Positions 38,311 to 45,095 of a stretch of 45,095 bases of DNA are shown here, in pieces (position 1 is the stretch's first letter; each line of letters opens with the position of its first letter). This DNA comes from JBCBST01 sp039819115 (GTDB taxonomy: Bacteria > Bacteroidota > Rhodothermia > Balneolales > Balneolaceae), in NCBI GenBank assembly GCA_039819115.1, contig JBCBST010000010.1, positions 1 through 45,095 of the forward strand, in the 5' to 3' direction. A program made the position numbers and the translations under genes. Under the pieces are notes generated by a model. It was given only the letters and a program-made list of their open reading frames with translations. It searched no databases and was not told the origin of the DNA.

Positions 38311-38976
38311 TTAGAGTACAGATTCCGTAAAAACTTCTTCAAATCCATGCGGTGGGCGATCAAGGGTCCAGGTCTCGAAGTAGAAGTGGCGTTCGGATCT
38401 GAATTTCTTCCCATTAATGCTGAAAAACCGAAACGCTTCGGGTACAAGTGCCTGTAAGGGGAAGAAGATATCCCGGTACACGTTCTTCCTTGAAAACAGA
38501 TGGAGATCAAATCCGTTTTTGGCCTGTTCTTTGTAAATGACAACTAAATCTTGTTCAAGCAGTGTCCTCAACTCCGACTTAAGGTGCCCTACATTGGAGT
38601 TATAGTCGATGAATACGGTGCTTAACTCGATCTCCGGTTCTTCGTTTCCTATCACGACAGCCTGCCCCGGTTCCAGGGTAGATATGGCCTCCGTCAGGGA
38701 AGGGAAAGAAGCCTGCTGGGTACGAACGGGAGCATGATTCAATCCGGCGTCAATAGCGTCGAGGATCTGAGTATAGGCCGAAAGCTGGTTTAATCCGAAC
38801 AGGTCACGATCAAGATCGGTACCTGTAAAGTAAAGCTTTGAAAACGTAGGGTCCGGTTTAAGGAAATCTTCCAGCGAAGAGGTGGGAAGTTTGGGATTAC
38901 CGTGCGTATTTCGGTCTGTAAGTTCATCCAACCGAAGGTCGTGTTCAAAGATAAGCTTGAAAATCTGATTATTCAT
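38311..38976 (-). CDS. Hypothetical protein, no recognised family
   Basis: I do not recognise this 221-aa protein. It is soluble, with no signal peptide or membrane helix. It begins MNNQIFKLIFEHDLRLDELT and has an acidic central part (TLEPGQAVVIGNEEPEIELS). The C-terminal half has aromatic-rich strands (RFFSINGKKFRSERHFYFET). Its gene lies between hppA and feoA on the same strand: a terminator separates it from hppA, and the feoA start lies 62 nt downstream. It may be the first gene of a transcript leading into feo, or stand alone. Codon use looks like its neighbours. Confidence 0.7.
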   Translation of the reverse strand: MNNQIFKLIFEHDLRLDELTDRNTHGNPKLPTSSLEDFLKPDPTFSKLYFTGTDLDRDLFGLNQLSAYTQILDAIDAGLNHAPVRTQQASFPSLTEAISTLEPGQAVVIGNEEPEIELSTVFIDYNSNVGHLKSELRTLLEQDLVVIYKEQAKNGFDLHLFSRKNVYRDIFFPLQALVPEAFRFFSINGKKFRSERHFYFETWTLDRPPHGFEEVFTESVL

Positions 38977-39020
38977 TTCACCTGGGTGTTATGGGGTGAT
39001 TTGGCCTGTAAAACAGAAAC

Positions 39021-39057
39021 AAAAAATCCCGCTCATCATTTCTGACAGGCGGGATTT
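39021..39057 (-). terminator. Rho-independent terminator after hppA
   Basis: Arms AAATCCCGC (39024-39032) and GCGGGATTT (39049-39057) form a 9-bp stem with a 16-nt loop. On the - strand the stem leads into a T-run (complement of A at 39021-39026). It lies 22 nt after the hppA stop and upstream of the orphan gene's start. Confidence 0.9.
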
Positions 39058-39078
39058 AAATGGGGATAACCCGGTTGC

Positions 39079-41250
39079 TTAAATCAGGGTAGCGATAACC
39101 AGTGCTACAACCGACATCAATTTCAATAAAATGTTAAGCGATGGGCCAGAAGTATCTTTGAATGGATCACCTACGGTATCTCCAACTACAGCTGCTTTGT
39201 GCGGTTCGGAGCCTTTTTTGTAGTCGGTACCGTTGATAGATACGCCTTCTTCAATCATCTTTTTAGCGTTATCCCATGCACCTCCGGCGTTAGACTGGAA
39301 TAGTGCCATCAAAACACCCGCTGAAGTTACACCGGCAAGCAAACCACCCAGCATTTCAGCTCCTCCTAAGAATCCAAAAAGAACCGGCACCACTACTGCA
39401 AGAAGGCCTGGTAATACCATTTCGCGAATAGATGCTGCTGTGGAAATAGCCACACATTTGTCATACTCAGCTTTACCATCGGCCGCTTCAAAGGTAGCCT
39501 GATCTTCTTTACTCCAATCTTCAAACTCTTTGCCATCATTAGCATTCATAACATCCAGGGCAGCACGCAATTCCGGAATGTCACGGAACTGACGACGAAC
39601 TTCTTCGATCATACTCATAGCAGCACGCCCAACAGCTTGCATAGACAGCGCTGAGAATAAGAAAGGCAGCATAGCTCCTACAAATAAGGAAGCCATTACG
39701 GTTGGTTTGGTCACATCAATACCGGAAAGAGGGATATCGTGAGTGGCATTGTACGAAGTGATGAATGCAGCGAACAGGGCAAGAGCAGTCAAGGCGGCAG
39801 AGCCAATGGCAAATCCTTTACCGATGGCAGCTGTTGTATTACCTACAGCATCCAGTTTATCGGTGCGCTCTCTTACCTCTCCGGGTAGTTCAGCCATTTC
39901 TGCAATTCCACCAGCATTATCAGAGATGGGGCCATAAGCATCAACAGCCAGCTGTATACCCGTATTAGAGAGCATACCTACGGCAGCAATAGCAATACCA
40001 TACAGGCCGGCAAATTCGTATGCGCCGATAATGGCAGCAGCGATGATTAGAATCGGGATTGCCGTAGAAATCATACCTACACCAAGTCCGGCAATAATAT
40101 TGGTAGCAGATCCGGTAACAGACTGTTTTACAATATTCGTTACCGGTCGTGTACCGGTTCCTGTATAATACTCGGTGATAAAACCAATACCCAAACCGGC
40201 TAGCAGTCCAAATACAGTGGCCCAGAATACGCCCCACGAGTTATACGTTTCGCCATTAAAGGTCCATTCAGCAGGAAGCATCCATTGAATGAGGGCGATG
40301 GATGCACCAATCATTAAAACAGCGGATACCAATTCTCCGAGGTTCAGTGCTTTTTGTGGATTTCCACCTTCTTTAACACGAACCAGGAAGGTTCCTAAGA
40401 TAGAAGTCACGATACCGGTTCCTGCAAGCATGAGCGGAAGGAGCACAGCAGATAATCCATTGAAGTTGTCGGCCCATCCGGGGATGGTGATAAAGGCCGC
40501 ACCTAATACCATGGTACCGATAATGGAGCCTACATAAGATTCAAAAAGATCGGCGCCCATACCGGCTACATCACCCACATTATCGCCCACGTTATCGGCG
40601 ATTGTAGCAGGGTTCAACGGGTGATCTTCCGGTATACCGGCTTCAACTTTACCTACAAGATCGGCCCCTACATCAGCGGCTTTAGTGTAGATCCCTCCAC
40701 CTACACGGGCAAACAAAGCGATACTGGAAGCACCAAAAGAGAAACCGGTAATAACGGTCAGCACTTTATTGATGTCCCAATCCAGACCACTGAAAACAAT
40801 AAAGAGTGTTCCGAGACCTAATACACCCAGTCCAACAACACCCAGCCCCATGACGGATCCTCCGGCAAAAGCTACTTCTAATCCCCGTCCAAGACTGGTA
40901 CGCGCTGCGTTTGTGGTTCTTACATTGGCTTTCGTAGCGACACGCATGCCGATAAAGCCCGCGAGCCCGGAAAACAATGCGCCAAGCACAAATGAGAGGG
41001 CTATTAAAGGATGCGATTGTTCATTTGTGCTACCTGATATACCCAGTAAAATAGCTACAGCTACCACAAAGATGGCTAATACGCGATACTCCGCTTTCAA
41101 AAAGGCCATAGCTCCTGAGGCTATGCTCTGACCGATGCGGTCCATCCGCTCGGTGCCAATTTCTTGCTTATTTACCCAGGAAGATTTGAATGCGGTATAC
41201 AGGAGAGCAAGAACGCCTGCCGCTGGGATTGCATATATGATATTTTCCAT
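39079..41250 (-). CDS. hppA: Membrane-bound (cation-pumping) pyrophosphatase, K+-dependent type
   Basis: The 723-aa protein, with about 16 membrane helices, couples PPi hydrolysis to H+ or Na+ pumping. Typical motifs: GGGIYTKAADVGADLVGKVE, DNVGDNVGDVAGMGADLFE, AGGIAEMAELP, the GNTTAAIGKG loop and GDTVGDPFKDTSGPSLN. Ala rather than Lys in GNTTAAIGKG marks the K+-dependent subgroup; the K+-independent form has GNTTKA. H+ or Na+ specificity cannot be read from this alone. It lies 31 nt after pth on the same strand, so it may be the last gene of prs-rplY-pth-hppA. A strong terminator follows. Confidence 0.97.
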   Translation of the reverse strand: MENIIYAIPAAGVLALLYTAFKSSWVNKQEIGTERMDRIGQSIASGAMAFLKAEYRVLAIFVVAVAILLGISGSTNEQSHPLIALSFVLGALFSGLAGFIGMRVATKANVRTTNAARTSLGRGLEVAFAGGSVMGLGVVGLGVLGLGTLFIVFSGLDWDINKVLTVITGFSFGASSIALFARVGGGIYTKAADVGADLVGKVEAGIPEDHPLNPATIADNVGDNVGDVAGMGADLFESYVGSIIGTMVLGAAFITIPGWADNFNGLSAVLLPLMLAGTGIVTSILGTFLVRVKEGGNPQKALNLGELVSAVLMIGASIALIQWMLPAEWTFNGETYNSWGVFWATVFGLLAGLGIGFITEYYTGTGTRPVTNIVKQSVTGSATNIIAGLGVGMISTAIPILIIAAAIIGAYEFAGLYGIAIAAVGMLSNTGIQLAVDAYGPISDNAGGIAEMAELPGEVRERTDKLDAVGNTTAAIGKGFAIGSAALTALALFAAFITSYNATHDIPLSGIDVTKPTVMASLFVGAMLPFLFSALSMQAVGRAAMSMIEEVRRQFRDIPELRAALDVMNANDGKEFEDWSKEDQATFEAADGKAEYDKCVAISTAASIREMVLPGLLAVVVPVLFGFLGGAEMLGGLLAGVTSAGVLMALFQSNAGGAWDNAKKMIEEGVSINGTDYKKGSEPHKAAVVGDTVGDPFKDTSGPSLNILLKLMSVVALVIATLI

Positions 41251-41281
41251 AACTCCGTAGAGGTTGGTTGAGTTGTTTAAT

Positions 41282-41839
41282 TCAATTGAAGTAATTCATT
41301 GTTTTGGCGAGCCCGTCCCGGACAAAAGAAAGACAGGCATCATGTGCCTGTTTTACCCCCTGTTTTACTGTTTCCAGCTCTTCATTCGCAAATGGAGCCA
41401 GTACAAAGTCAACTTGTTTACCCCTGGGGAAATCGTTTCCGATTCCAAACCGAAGCCGGGGAAATTCCCGGGTTCCAAGTTGAGTGATGATATCAGCAAT
41501 TCCATTATGACCGCCATCGCTTCCCTGCCCCTTTAGCCGTATGGTACCAGAGGGCAGGTTTAAATCGTCGTATACGACGAGAGTGTCAGAAAGCTGAGTT
41601 TTAGTCTTTGCTAATGCCTTTTTAACCGCTGTACCACTCAGGTTCATATATGTGGTCGGTTTAATAAGCGTAATCTTTCGGCTTCTGTGACGACCCTCAG
41701 CCCATAAAAATGGACCGGGACCCGTTGTGAACGAAGCAGAAATTGTAGTAGCAATAGCATCCATGACGTCAAACCCAATGTTATGGCGTGTTCCATCGTA
41801 TTCTGCACCTATGTTGCCTAAGCCAATCAAAAGAGCCAT
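41282..41839 (-). CDS. pth: Peptidyl-tRNA hydrolase
   Basis: The 185-aa enzyme frees tRNA from dropped-off peptidyl-tRNA. Motifs: GLGNIGAEYDGTRHNIGFDV with the catalytic His (E. coli His20 position), KPTTYMNLSG, DDLNLPSGTIRLKG and GSDGGHNGIADI. I chose the ATG at 41839 (MALLIGLGN), which puts the conserved GLGN right at the N-terminus; an upstream ATG would add eight unrelated residues. It follows rplY by 32 nt, in the common order prs-rplY-pth. Confidence 0.97.
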   Translation of the reverse strand: MALLIGLGNIGAEYDGTRHNIGFDVMDAIATTISASFTTGPGPFLWAEGRHRSRKITLIKPTTYMNLSGTAVKKALAKTKTQLSDTLVVYDDLNLPSGTIRLKGQGSDGGHNGIADIITQLGTREFPRLRFGIGNDFPRGKQVDFVLAPFANEELETVKQGVKQAHDACLSFVRDGLAKTMNYFN

Positions 41840-41871
41840 AGGTAAATAAATATAACACGCCACATGCAGGC

Positions 41872-42495
41872 TTACTCTTCGGTGGCGTTTTCTTCCGTTT
41901 CCTCTTCATCATCTTCCATGAAATCGGCTGCTAATGCGCCTTTTGGAGGACGAATGGTAACAATGGTTCGATTGAGAGGATCGATCGGGACAATGCCTTC
42001 CAGGTTCAGGTCACTTACATGTAACGAGTTACCCACCTTTAATGGAGTCACGTCTACCTTAAACTCTTCCGGGATGTACTCCGGTAGCACACGTATACGT
42101 ACCACTTTCATAGGCTGGAATAAACGTCCACCCTGATCCAATACACCTCGGGAACTCCCGGAAAGTACAATCGGCACCCGAAGCGTTACTTTATGCTCAC
42201 TGGACAATACATAGAAGTCGGCATGCAGTGGACGATCAGTAATAGGATCAAATTCTGTACGCTTTAACAGCGTTTTATATACCGTGCCGTCTACGGTCAG
42301 TTCAACCAGCTTGGTTTGTTTTCTGGAAAGAACTTTCTCCAACTCGAGCTCATCAACAGAGAAAAAAACGTTGTCCTTAACCTCGGGACCGTAAAGAACG
42401 GCTGGTACTTTTTTATCATCACGGAGAGCTTGTGTGTTTTTTTTGTCAAGCTCTCTAACAACACCCTCCATTGGGGTGTAAGTTGCGTTTGCCAT
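41872..42495 (-). CDS. rplY: 50S ribosomal protein L25/TL5 (general stress protein Ctc)
   Basis: The 207-aa protein has an N-terminal L25 5S-rRNA-binding domain (with KKVPAVLYGPEVKDNVFFSV) and a C-terminal TL5/Ctc domain (VPIVLSGSSRGVLDQGGRLF, then LHVSDLNLEGIVPI). A strongly acidic tail (MEDDEEETEENATEE) ends the chain. This is the long form, unlike the single-domain E. coli L25. The gene lies 14 nt after prs and 32 nt before pth. Confidence 0.97.
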   Translation of the reverse strand: MANATYTPMEGVVRELDKKNTQALRDDKKVPAVLYGPEVKDNVFFSVDELELEKVLSRKQTKLVELTVDGTVYKTLLKRTEFDPITDRPLHADFYVLSSEHKVTLRVPIVLSGSSRGVLDQGGRLFQPMKVVRIRVLPEYIPEEFKVDVTPLKVGNSLHVSDLNLEGIVPIDPLNRTIVTIRPPKGALAADFMEDDEEETEENATEE

Positions 42496-42509
42496 GTATA
42501 TTTACCTTT

Positions 42510-43445
42510 TCATTTATTTTCGAACAGGGCACTGATGGTATCGTTGGTATGGATACGTTGAATGGCCTCTGCAAAAATATCAGCAACGCTCAGTACTTTG
42601 ATCTTGTCTGAGGGCTGTCTTAAAGGCACAGTATCGGTTACCAGGAGTTCATCAATGGGTGAGTCTTCAATTCGTTGAAAAGCAGGACCGGACAAAATAG
42701 GATGCGTACAACTTGCGGTTATACGCAATGCTCCACGTTCTTTTAAAGCAGAAGCTGCATTTGTCAGTGTGCCGGCTGTATCAATTAAATCGTCGACGAT
42801 CAACACATTCTTACCTTCCACCTCTCCAATGATGTTCATAATCTCAGATTCATTAGGTTTTGGCCTTCGCTTATCAATAAACGCAAGGCTTGCACCTAAT
42901 CTCTTTGCGTAGTTGCGAGACATTTTCAGGCTGCCTACATCGGGGGCAACTACAACGAGATTCTCAATAGGGTTGGCGGTGTAATAATCAAAAAACGCCC
43001 GACTGGCATAAAGGTGATCGAGCGGAATATCAAAGAAGCCCTGAATCTGGGCAGCATGCAGGTCCATCGTCAGTACACGATCAGCCCCGGCTTTTACCAG
43101 GAGATTAGCCATTAACTTAGAACCGATAGAAACGCGAGGTTGATCCTTTCGATCCTGACGGGCATATCCAAAGTAAGGAATAACAGCCGTCACCCGTTTT
43201 ACAGAGGCGCGTTTGGCTGCATCCAGCATCAGTAAAAGCTCAATGATATTATCACCGGGAGGGGGTGTGGACTGTATGATATAAATATCTTCTCCCCGGA
43301 TACTTTGCTCGTATTTAACGTAAAGCTCTCCGTCTGAGAATTGCTTGAGTGTAACATCACCAAGCTGTGTTCCATACGCCTCCGCTATTCCACGAGAAAG
43401 GGAAGGGTTACTGGTACCAGAAAATATGGCAAGTGGGGTGTCCAA
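42510..43445 (-). CDS. prs: Ribose-phosphate pyrophosphokinase
   Basis: The 311-aa enzyme makes PRPP from ribose-5-phosphate and ATP for nucleotide, His and Trp synthesis. Seen motifs are AIFSGTSNPSLSRGIAEAYG, YIIQSTPPPGDNIIELL, PYFGYARQDRKDQPR (ATP/flexible loop), DLHAAQIQGFFDIPLDHL, VAPDVGS and the PRPP-binding VLIVDDLIDTAGTLTNAA. The start is TTG at 43445, placing the first strand correctly; the next in-frame ATG would remove conserved residues. It follows the tRNA-Gln gene by about 80 nt on the same strand. Confidence 0.98.
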   Translation of the reverse strand: MDTPLAIFSGTSNPSLSRGIAEAYGTQLGDVTLKQFSDGELYVKYEQSIRGEDIYIIQSTPPPGDNIIELLLMLDAAKRASVKRVTAVIPYFGYARQDRKDQPRVSIGSKLMANLLVKAGADRVLTMDLHAAQIQGFFDIPLDHLYASRAFFDYYTANPIENLVVVAPDVGSLKMSRNYAKRLGASLAFIDKRRPKPNESEIMNIIGEVEGKNVLIVDDLIDTAGTLTNAASALKERGALRITASCTHPILSGPAFQRIEDSPIDELLVTDTVPLRQPSDKIKVLSVADIFAEAIQRIHTNDTISALFENK

Positions 43446-43524
43446 AGATAATTGCTAGCACTGAATGATTCAGGATTACATAAAACAGAAAAACGGACTC
43501 CAATGATAGTTTTTCTGAGTGTTG

Positions 43525-43595
43525 TTGCCCGGGGAGGACTCGAACCCCCACATACTGGACCAAAACCAGGTGTCCTGCCATTAGACGACCGGGCA
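43525..43595 (-). tRNA. tRNA-Gln (anticodon TTG)
   Basis: On the - strand a 71-nt cloverleaf folds. It has a 7-bp acceptor stem TGCCCGG/CCGGGCA, a D stem GTCT/GGAC, an anticodon loop TTTTGGT (anticodon TTG at 43563-43561), a T stem GGGGG/CCTCC with loop TTCGAGT, and discriminator A. The outermost anticodon-stem pair is a C-T mismatch. CCA is not encoded. It lies upstream of prs-rplY-pth, a gene order found in many bacteria. Confidence 0.96.
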
Positions 43596-43617
43596 GGTTG
43601 CCTTCAAAGACAGACTT

Positions 43618-43649
43618 AAAAGATAAGCACCATTTTTACACACCGCAAT
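43618..43649 (-). promoter_or_regulatory. Candidate promoter for tRNA-Gln / prs operon
   Basis: On the - strand ATTG (43649-43646) is followed after 20 nt by TATCTTTT (43625-43618). Both boxes differ from the TTTG / TAnnTTTG consensus by one base. Transcription would begin about 43611, 16 nt before the mature tRNA end (43595), which is a sensible distance. Confidence 0.5.
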
Positions 43650-43650
43650 A

Positions 43651-44784
43651 CTAAATTGCACTTTTAAAAATCAGGCAGGACGAACAATGCCCCGAAGAAC
43701 AGGTTGATCGAATCTGGTGAAGTAAACCCAGTGACCATTGATGAGTATGACCTGAAAACACAGAAGGTCCGCTACGGAGCACAGCATCCGGAATGGGTAA
43801 AGAAAGGTTTTCCCACTCTAATCGTATTCTGTCCTGCAGATCGGATTTTCCCAGGAGCTGAGCCAGAACATAGATTGCCGGTAGCAGTACCGTGCCTTGT
43901 AGCAACATGTATCGATGCGTTTTTTGTTTTCCCAGAGGACTAAACAACGTGTGGCTGAGTTCTTCGGTAGGTTGAGTATAAAAGGAAGTCAGGGGCGTGT
44001 CGGACAAATGCTCCAGGATGGCAAGACTTTGGGGTATTCGAATACTGGGTTGATTCTGAGGGCGAACAGCCCGGGTATTCCAGCGGATAAACTGCTGACA
44101 AAAAGCATCGACTCGTTCGCTAAGATTTGTTGCAGAACGGGATACCTCCCGTTCCTTCCAGGCAAAACATCCTAATGCCAACATCTGGCTTCTGTTCTGG
44201 CTGATACCCAACCCGTCACAAATGCTGAGAAAGAGCGCTCGTTTCCAGGCTGCTTCCAGTGTCAGGCTGGCATCATAATGTTGAATAAATGCATCACATT
44301 TAGCTTCCAGGTAATCGATCTGCGCTTTAAAAAGCTGTTGCTCGATAACATAGTCTGATATCCTGGTAAATGAAGTGCAAGGGAAAAGAGGTGTTTTTTC
44401 CCTGAGAGGTTGGCTTAACAGTGGAAGGAGGGACAGGGTGGGTAGCTTTATCCCTTGTTGGGTGAATACTGCTTTTGAACGGCGTTCTGCTACAACATGA
44501 AGGATTACCTTGTTATATCGTTCGTCGGTGTGATGTCTGTGATGATACCAGTCCTGGCTACGTTTGTGAAGTTCAATGGCACCATGGAGTACAACGCCAT
44601 CCAGTAGGATGGAGGCCTCAAGAAAATCGGGACCATCTGTTTTGTTTAATAGGCCTGGATTCAGAACAATGACCGTCCGTCCATCCGTTGTGGTCAAAAA
44701 GGGGTGGGCCGTGATTTGGTGTTCCCAATAGATGTGGAGCTGTTCCTCGGAAAAGGAATCAGTCCTTATCATCATCTTCTTCAA
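43651..44784 (-). CDS. DUF2851 family protein
   Basis: The 377-aa protein has the DUF2851 features near its N-terminus: NPGLLNKTDGPDFLEASILL, HGAIELHKRSQDWYHHRHHT, and YNKVILHVVAER. The central part is helical. The C-terminus has a Cys/His cluster (TCSSGHCSSC). The family is typical of Bacteroidota-type genomes and has no known role. The start is TTG at 44784, or one of two ATG codons nine or twelve bases further in; all overlap the end of the YtxH gene (stop at 44759), so the two are coupled. Confidence 0.88.
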   Translation of the reverse strand: MKKMMIRTDSFSEEQLHIYWEHQITAHPFLTTTDGRTVIVLNPGLLNKTDGPDFLEASILLDGVVLHGAIELHKRSQDWYHHRHHTDERYNKVILHVVAERRSKAVFTQQGIKLPTLSLLPLLSQPLREKTPLFPCTSFTRISDYVIEQQLFKAQIDYLEAKCDAFIQHYDASLTLEAAWKRALFLSICDGLGISQNRSQMLALGCFAWKEREVSRSATNLSERVDAFCQQFIRWNTRAVRPQNQPSIRIPQSLAILEHLSDTPLTSFYTQPTEELSHTLFSPLGKQKTHRYMLLQGTVLLPAIYVLAQLLGKSDLQDRIRLEWENLSLPIPDAVLRSGPSVFSGHTHQWSLGLLHQIRSTCSSGHCSSCLIFKSAI

Positions 44785-45052
44785 ACACCATGTTTTCGGT
44801 GGCTTCGTAGAGATCGGGTAAATTGTCTTTTACCGTTTTTCGGATGCCTTCCGAAACCTGATCCACGCGTCGTTCACTTTCTTCTTTAATTTTGTGTCCG
44901 GTTTCTTCAACCCAGTGTTTAGCATCTCCGGCCTGTGAGGCTACCCATTCTCTGTTTTCTCTTCCGCTTTTGGGTGCAAGTAACATCCCTGCGATCACTC
45001 CGCCGGCAAAAGCAGTAATTCCAGTAAGTAGTGTTTCTAATGATCGATTCAT
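44759..45052 (-). CDS. YtxH domain-containing protein
   Basis: The 97-aa protein has an N-terminal hydrophobic segment (TGITAFAGGVIAGMLLAPKSG) followed by an amphipathic, charged helix (about 30-90) and an acidic tail (FEEDDDKD). This is the YtxH pattern of small envelope-stress-type proteins. I chose the ATG at 45052, which has GAGG just upstream (TTTGAGGGACATG); the frame is open to 45091 via TTG, but that adds an unsupported 13 residues. It overlaps the DUF2851 gene by 17-26 nt, depending on that gene's start. Confidence 0.85.
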   Translation of the reverse strand: MNRSLETLLTGITAFAGGVIAGMLLAPKSGRENREWVASQAGDAKHWVEETGHKIKEESERRVDQVSEGIRKTVKDNLPDLYEATENMVFEEDDDKD

Positions 45053-45095
45053 GTCCCTCAAATTAGATGTTAACGCTGTTAAGTTACGCAATTTC

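Noticed and set aside
38259..38543. 94-codon open frame on the - strand overlapping the 221-aa orphan gene
   Set aside because: It lies in another frame of the same strand; the 221-aa frame is longer, starts with ATG and fits the spacing to its neighbours.
41840..41863. Upstream start for pth (eight extra residues)
   Set aside because: Pth normally starts close to its GLGN motif, as with the ATG at 41839; the extra residues match nothing.
45053..45091. Upstream TTG start of the YtxH gene
   Set aside because: The ATG at 45052 has a GAGG just before it and places the hydrophobic segment at the N-terminus as in the family.
1..45095. CRISPR arrays, insertion sequences, prophage or integrase genes
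   Set aside because: No regularly spaced repeats, transposase or phage-like genes were seen; all large ORFs have household or envelope functions.

Overview
The window looks like a chromosomal segment of a marine or halophilic bacterium of the Balneolota/Rhodothermota-Bacteroidota group. This placement is inferred from gene content, not from a search. The supporting signs are a PorZ-like propeller protein with a type IX secretion C-terminal domain, a BatA-domain protein, DUF4199, DUF2851 and DUF2007 proteins, a TPR/transmembrane/LuxR-HTH regulator, a FeoB-associated Cys-rich peptide, Bacteroidota-like TTTG / TAnnTTTG promoter candidates and frequent TTG starts. It is core chromosome: there are no insertion sequences, prophages, integrases or CRISPR arrays. 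Gene density is very high and no gene-free stretch exceeds about 150 bases outside the rRNA end.

Layout. 1-402: end of an rRNA operon (23S 3' end, spacer, 5S, terminator). 486-8218: surface and glycan block with a PorZ-like protein, a GT2 protein fused to a degenerate sugar-phosphate transferase, an apparently active polyprenyl glycosylphosphotransferase and a polyprenol-phosphate mannose synthase-like GT2; tgt is inserted on the opposite strand. 8240-14684: one long, mostly overlapping + strand operon joining lipid genes (accA, a hotdog thioesterase, cdsA) to small membrane proteins (DUF2085, DUF4199, CPBP protease), a DUF2007 protein, a dipeptide epimerase and a TIGR01777 SDR protein, closed by a bidirectional terminator. 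14739-17381: a large lipoprotein on the - strand. 17501-26468: BatA-vWA protein, small membrane protein, hflX, CBS-ACT protein, 999-aa TPR protein and aroA. 26597-29010: hsp20 and dnaK behind a near-consensus sigma-54 promoter candidate. 29124-33270 (- strand): two paralogous XRE regulators, an AbgT transporter and the TPR-LuxR regulator. 33371-34354: tsaD. 34392-38248 (- strand): rnhA-pyrF and feoA-feoB-Cys-rich peptide. 38311-45052 (- strand): an orphan protein, hppA, pth, rplY, prs, tRNA-Gln, a DUF2851 protein and a YtxH protein.

How the parts work together. The glycan block probably starts and elongates lipid-linked surface polysaccharide. The accA-cdsA operon couples fatty-acid supply to phospholipid synthesis and envelope maintenance, and the epimerase fits murein peptide recycling. 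tRNA-Gln-prs-rplY-pth is a conserved translation and nucleotide neighbourhood, here extended by a K+-dependent-type membrane pyrophosphatase, whose substrate PPi is a by-product of such biosynthetic reactions.

No clearly new multi-gene system stands out. The points most worth checking are the sigma-54-like promoter before hsp20-dnaK, the GT2/degenerate PGT fusion, the tandem XRE pair with shared sites, and an inverted repeat overlapping the likely feoA promoter.
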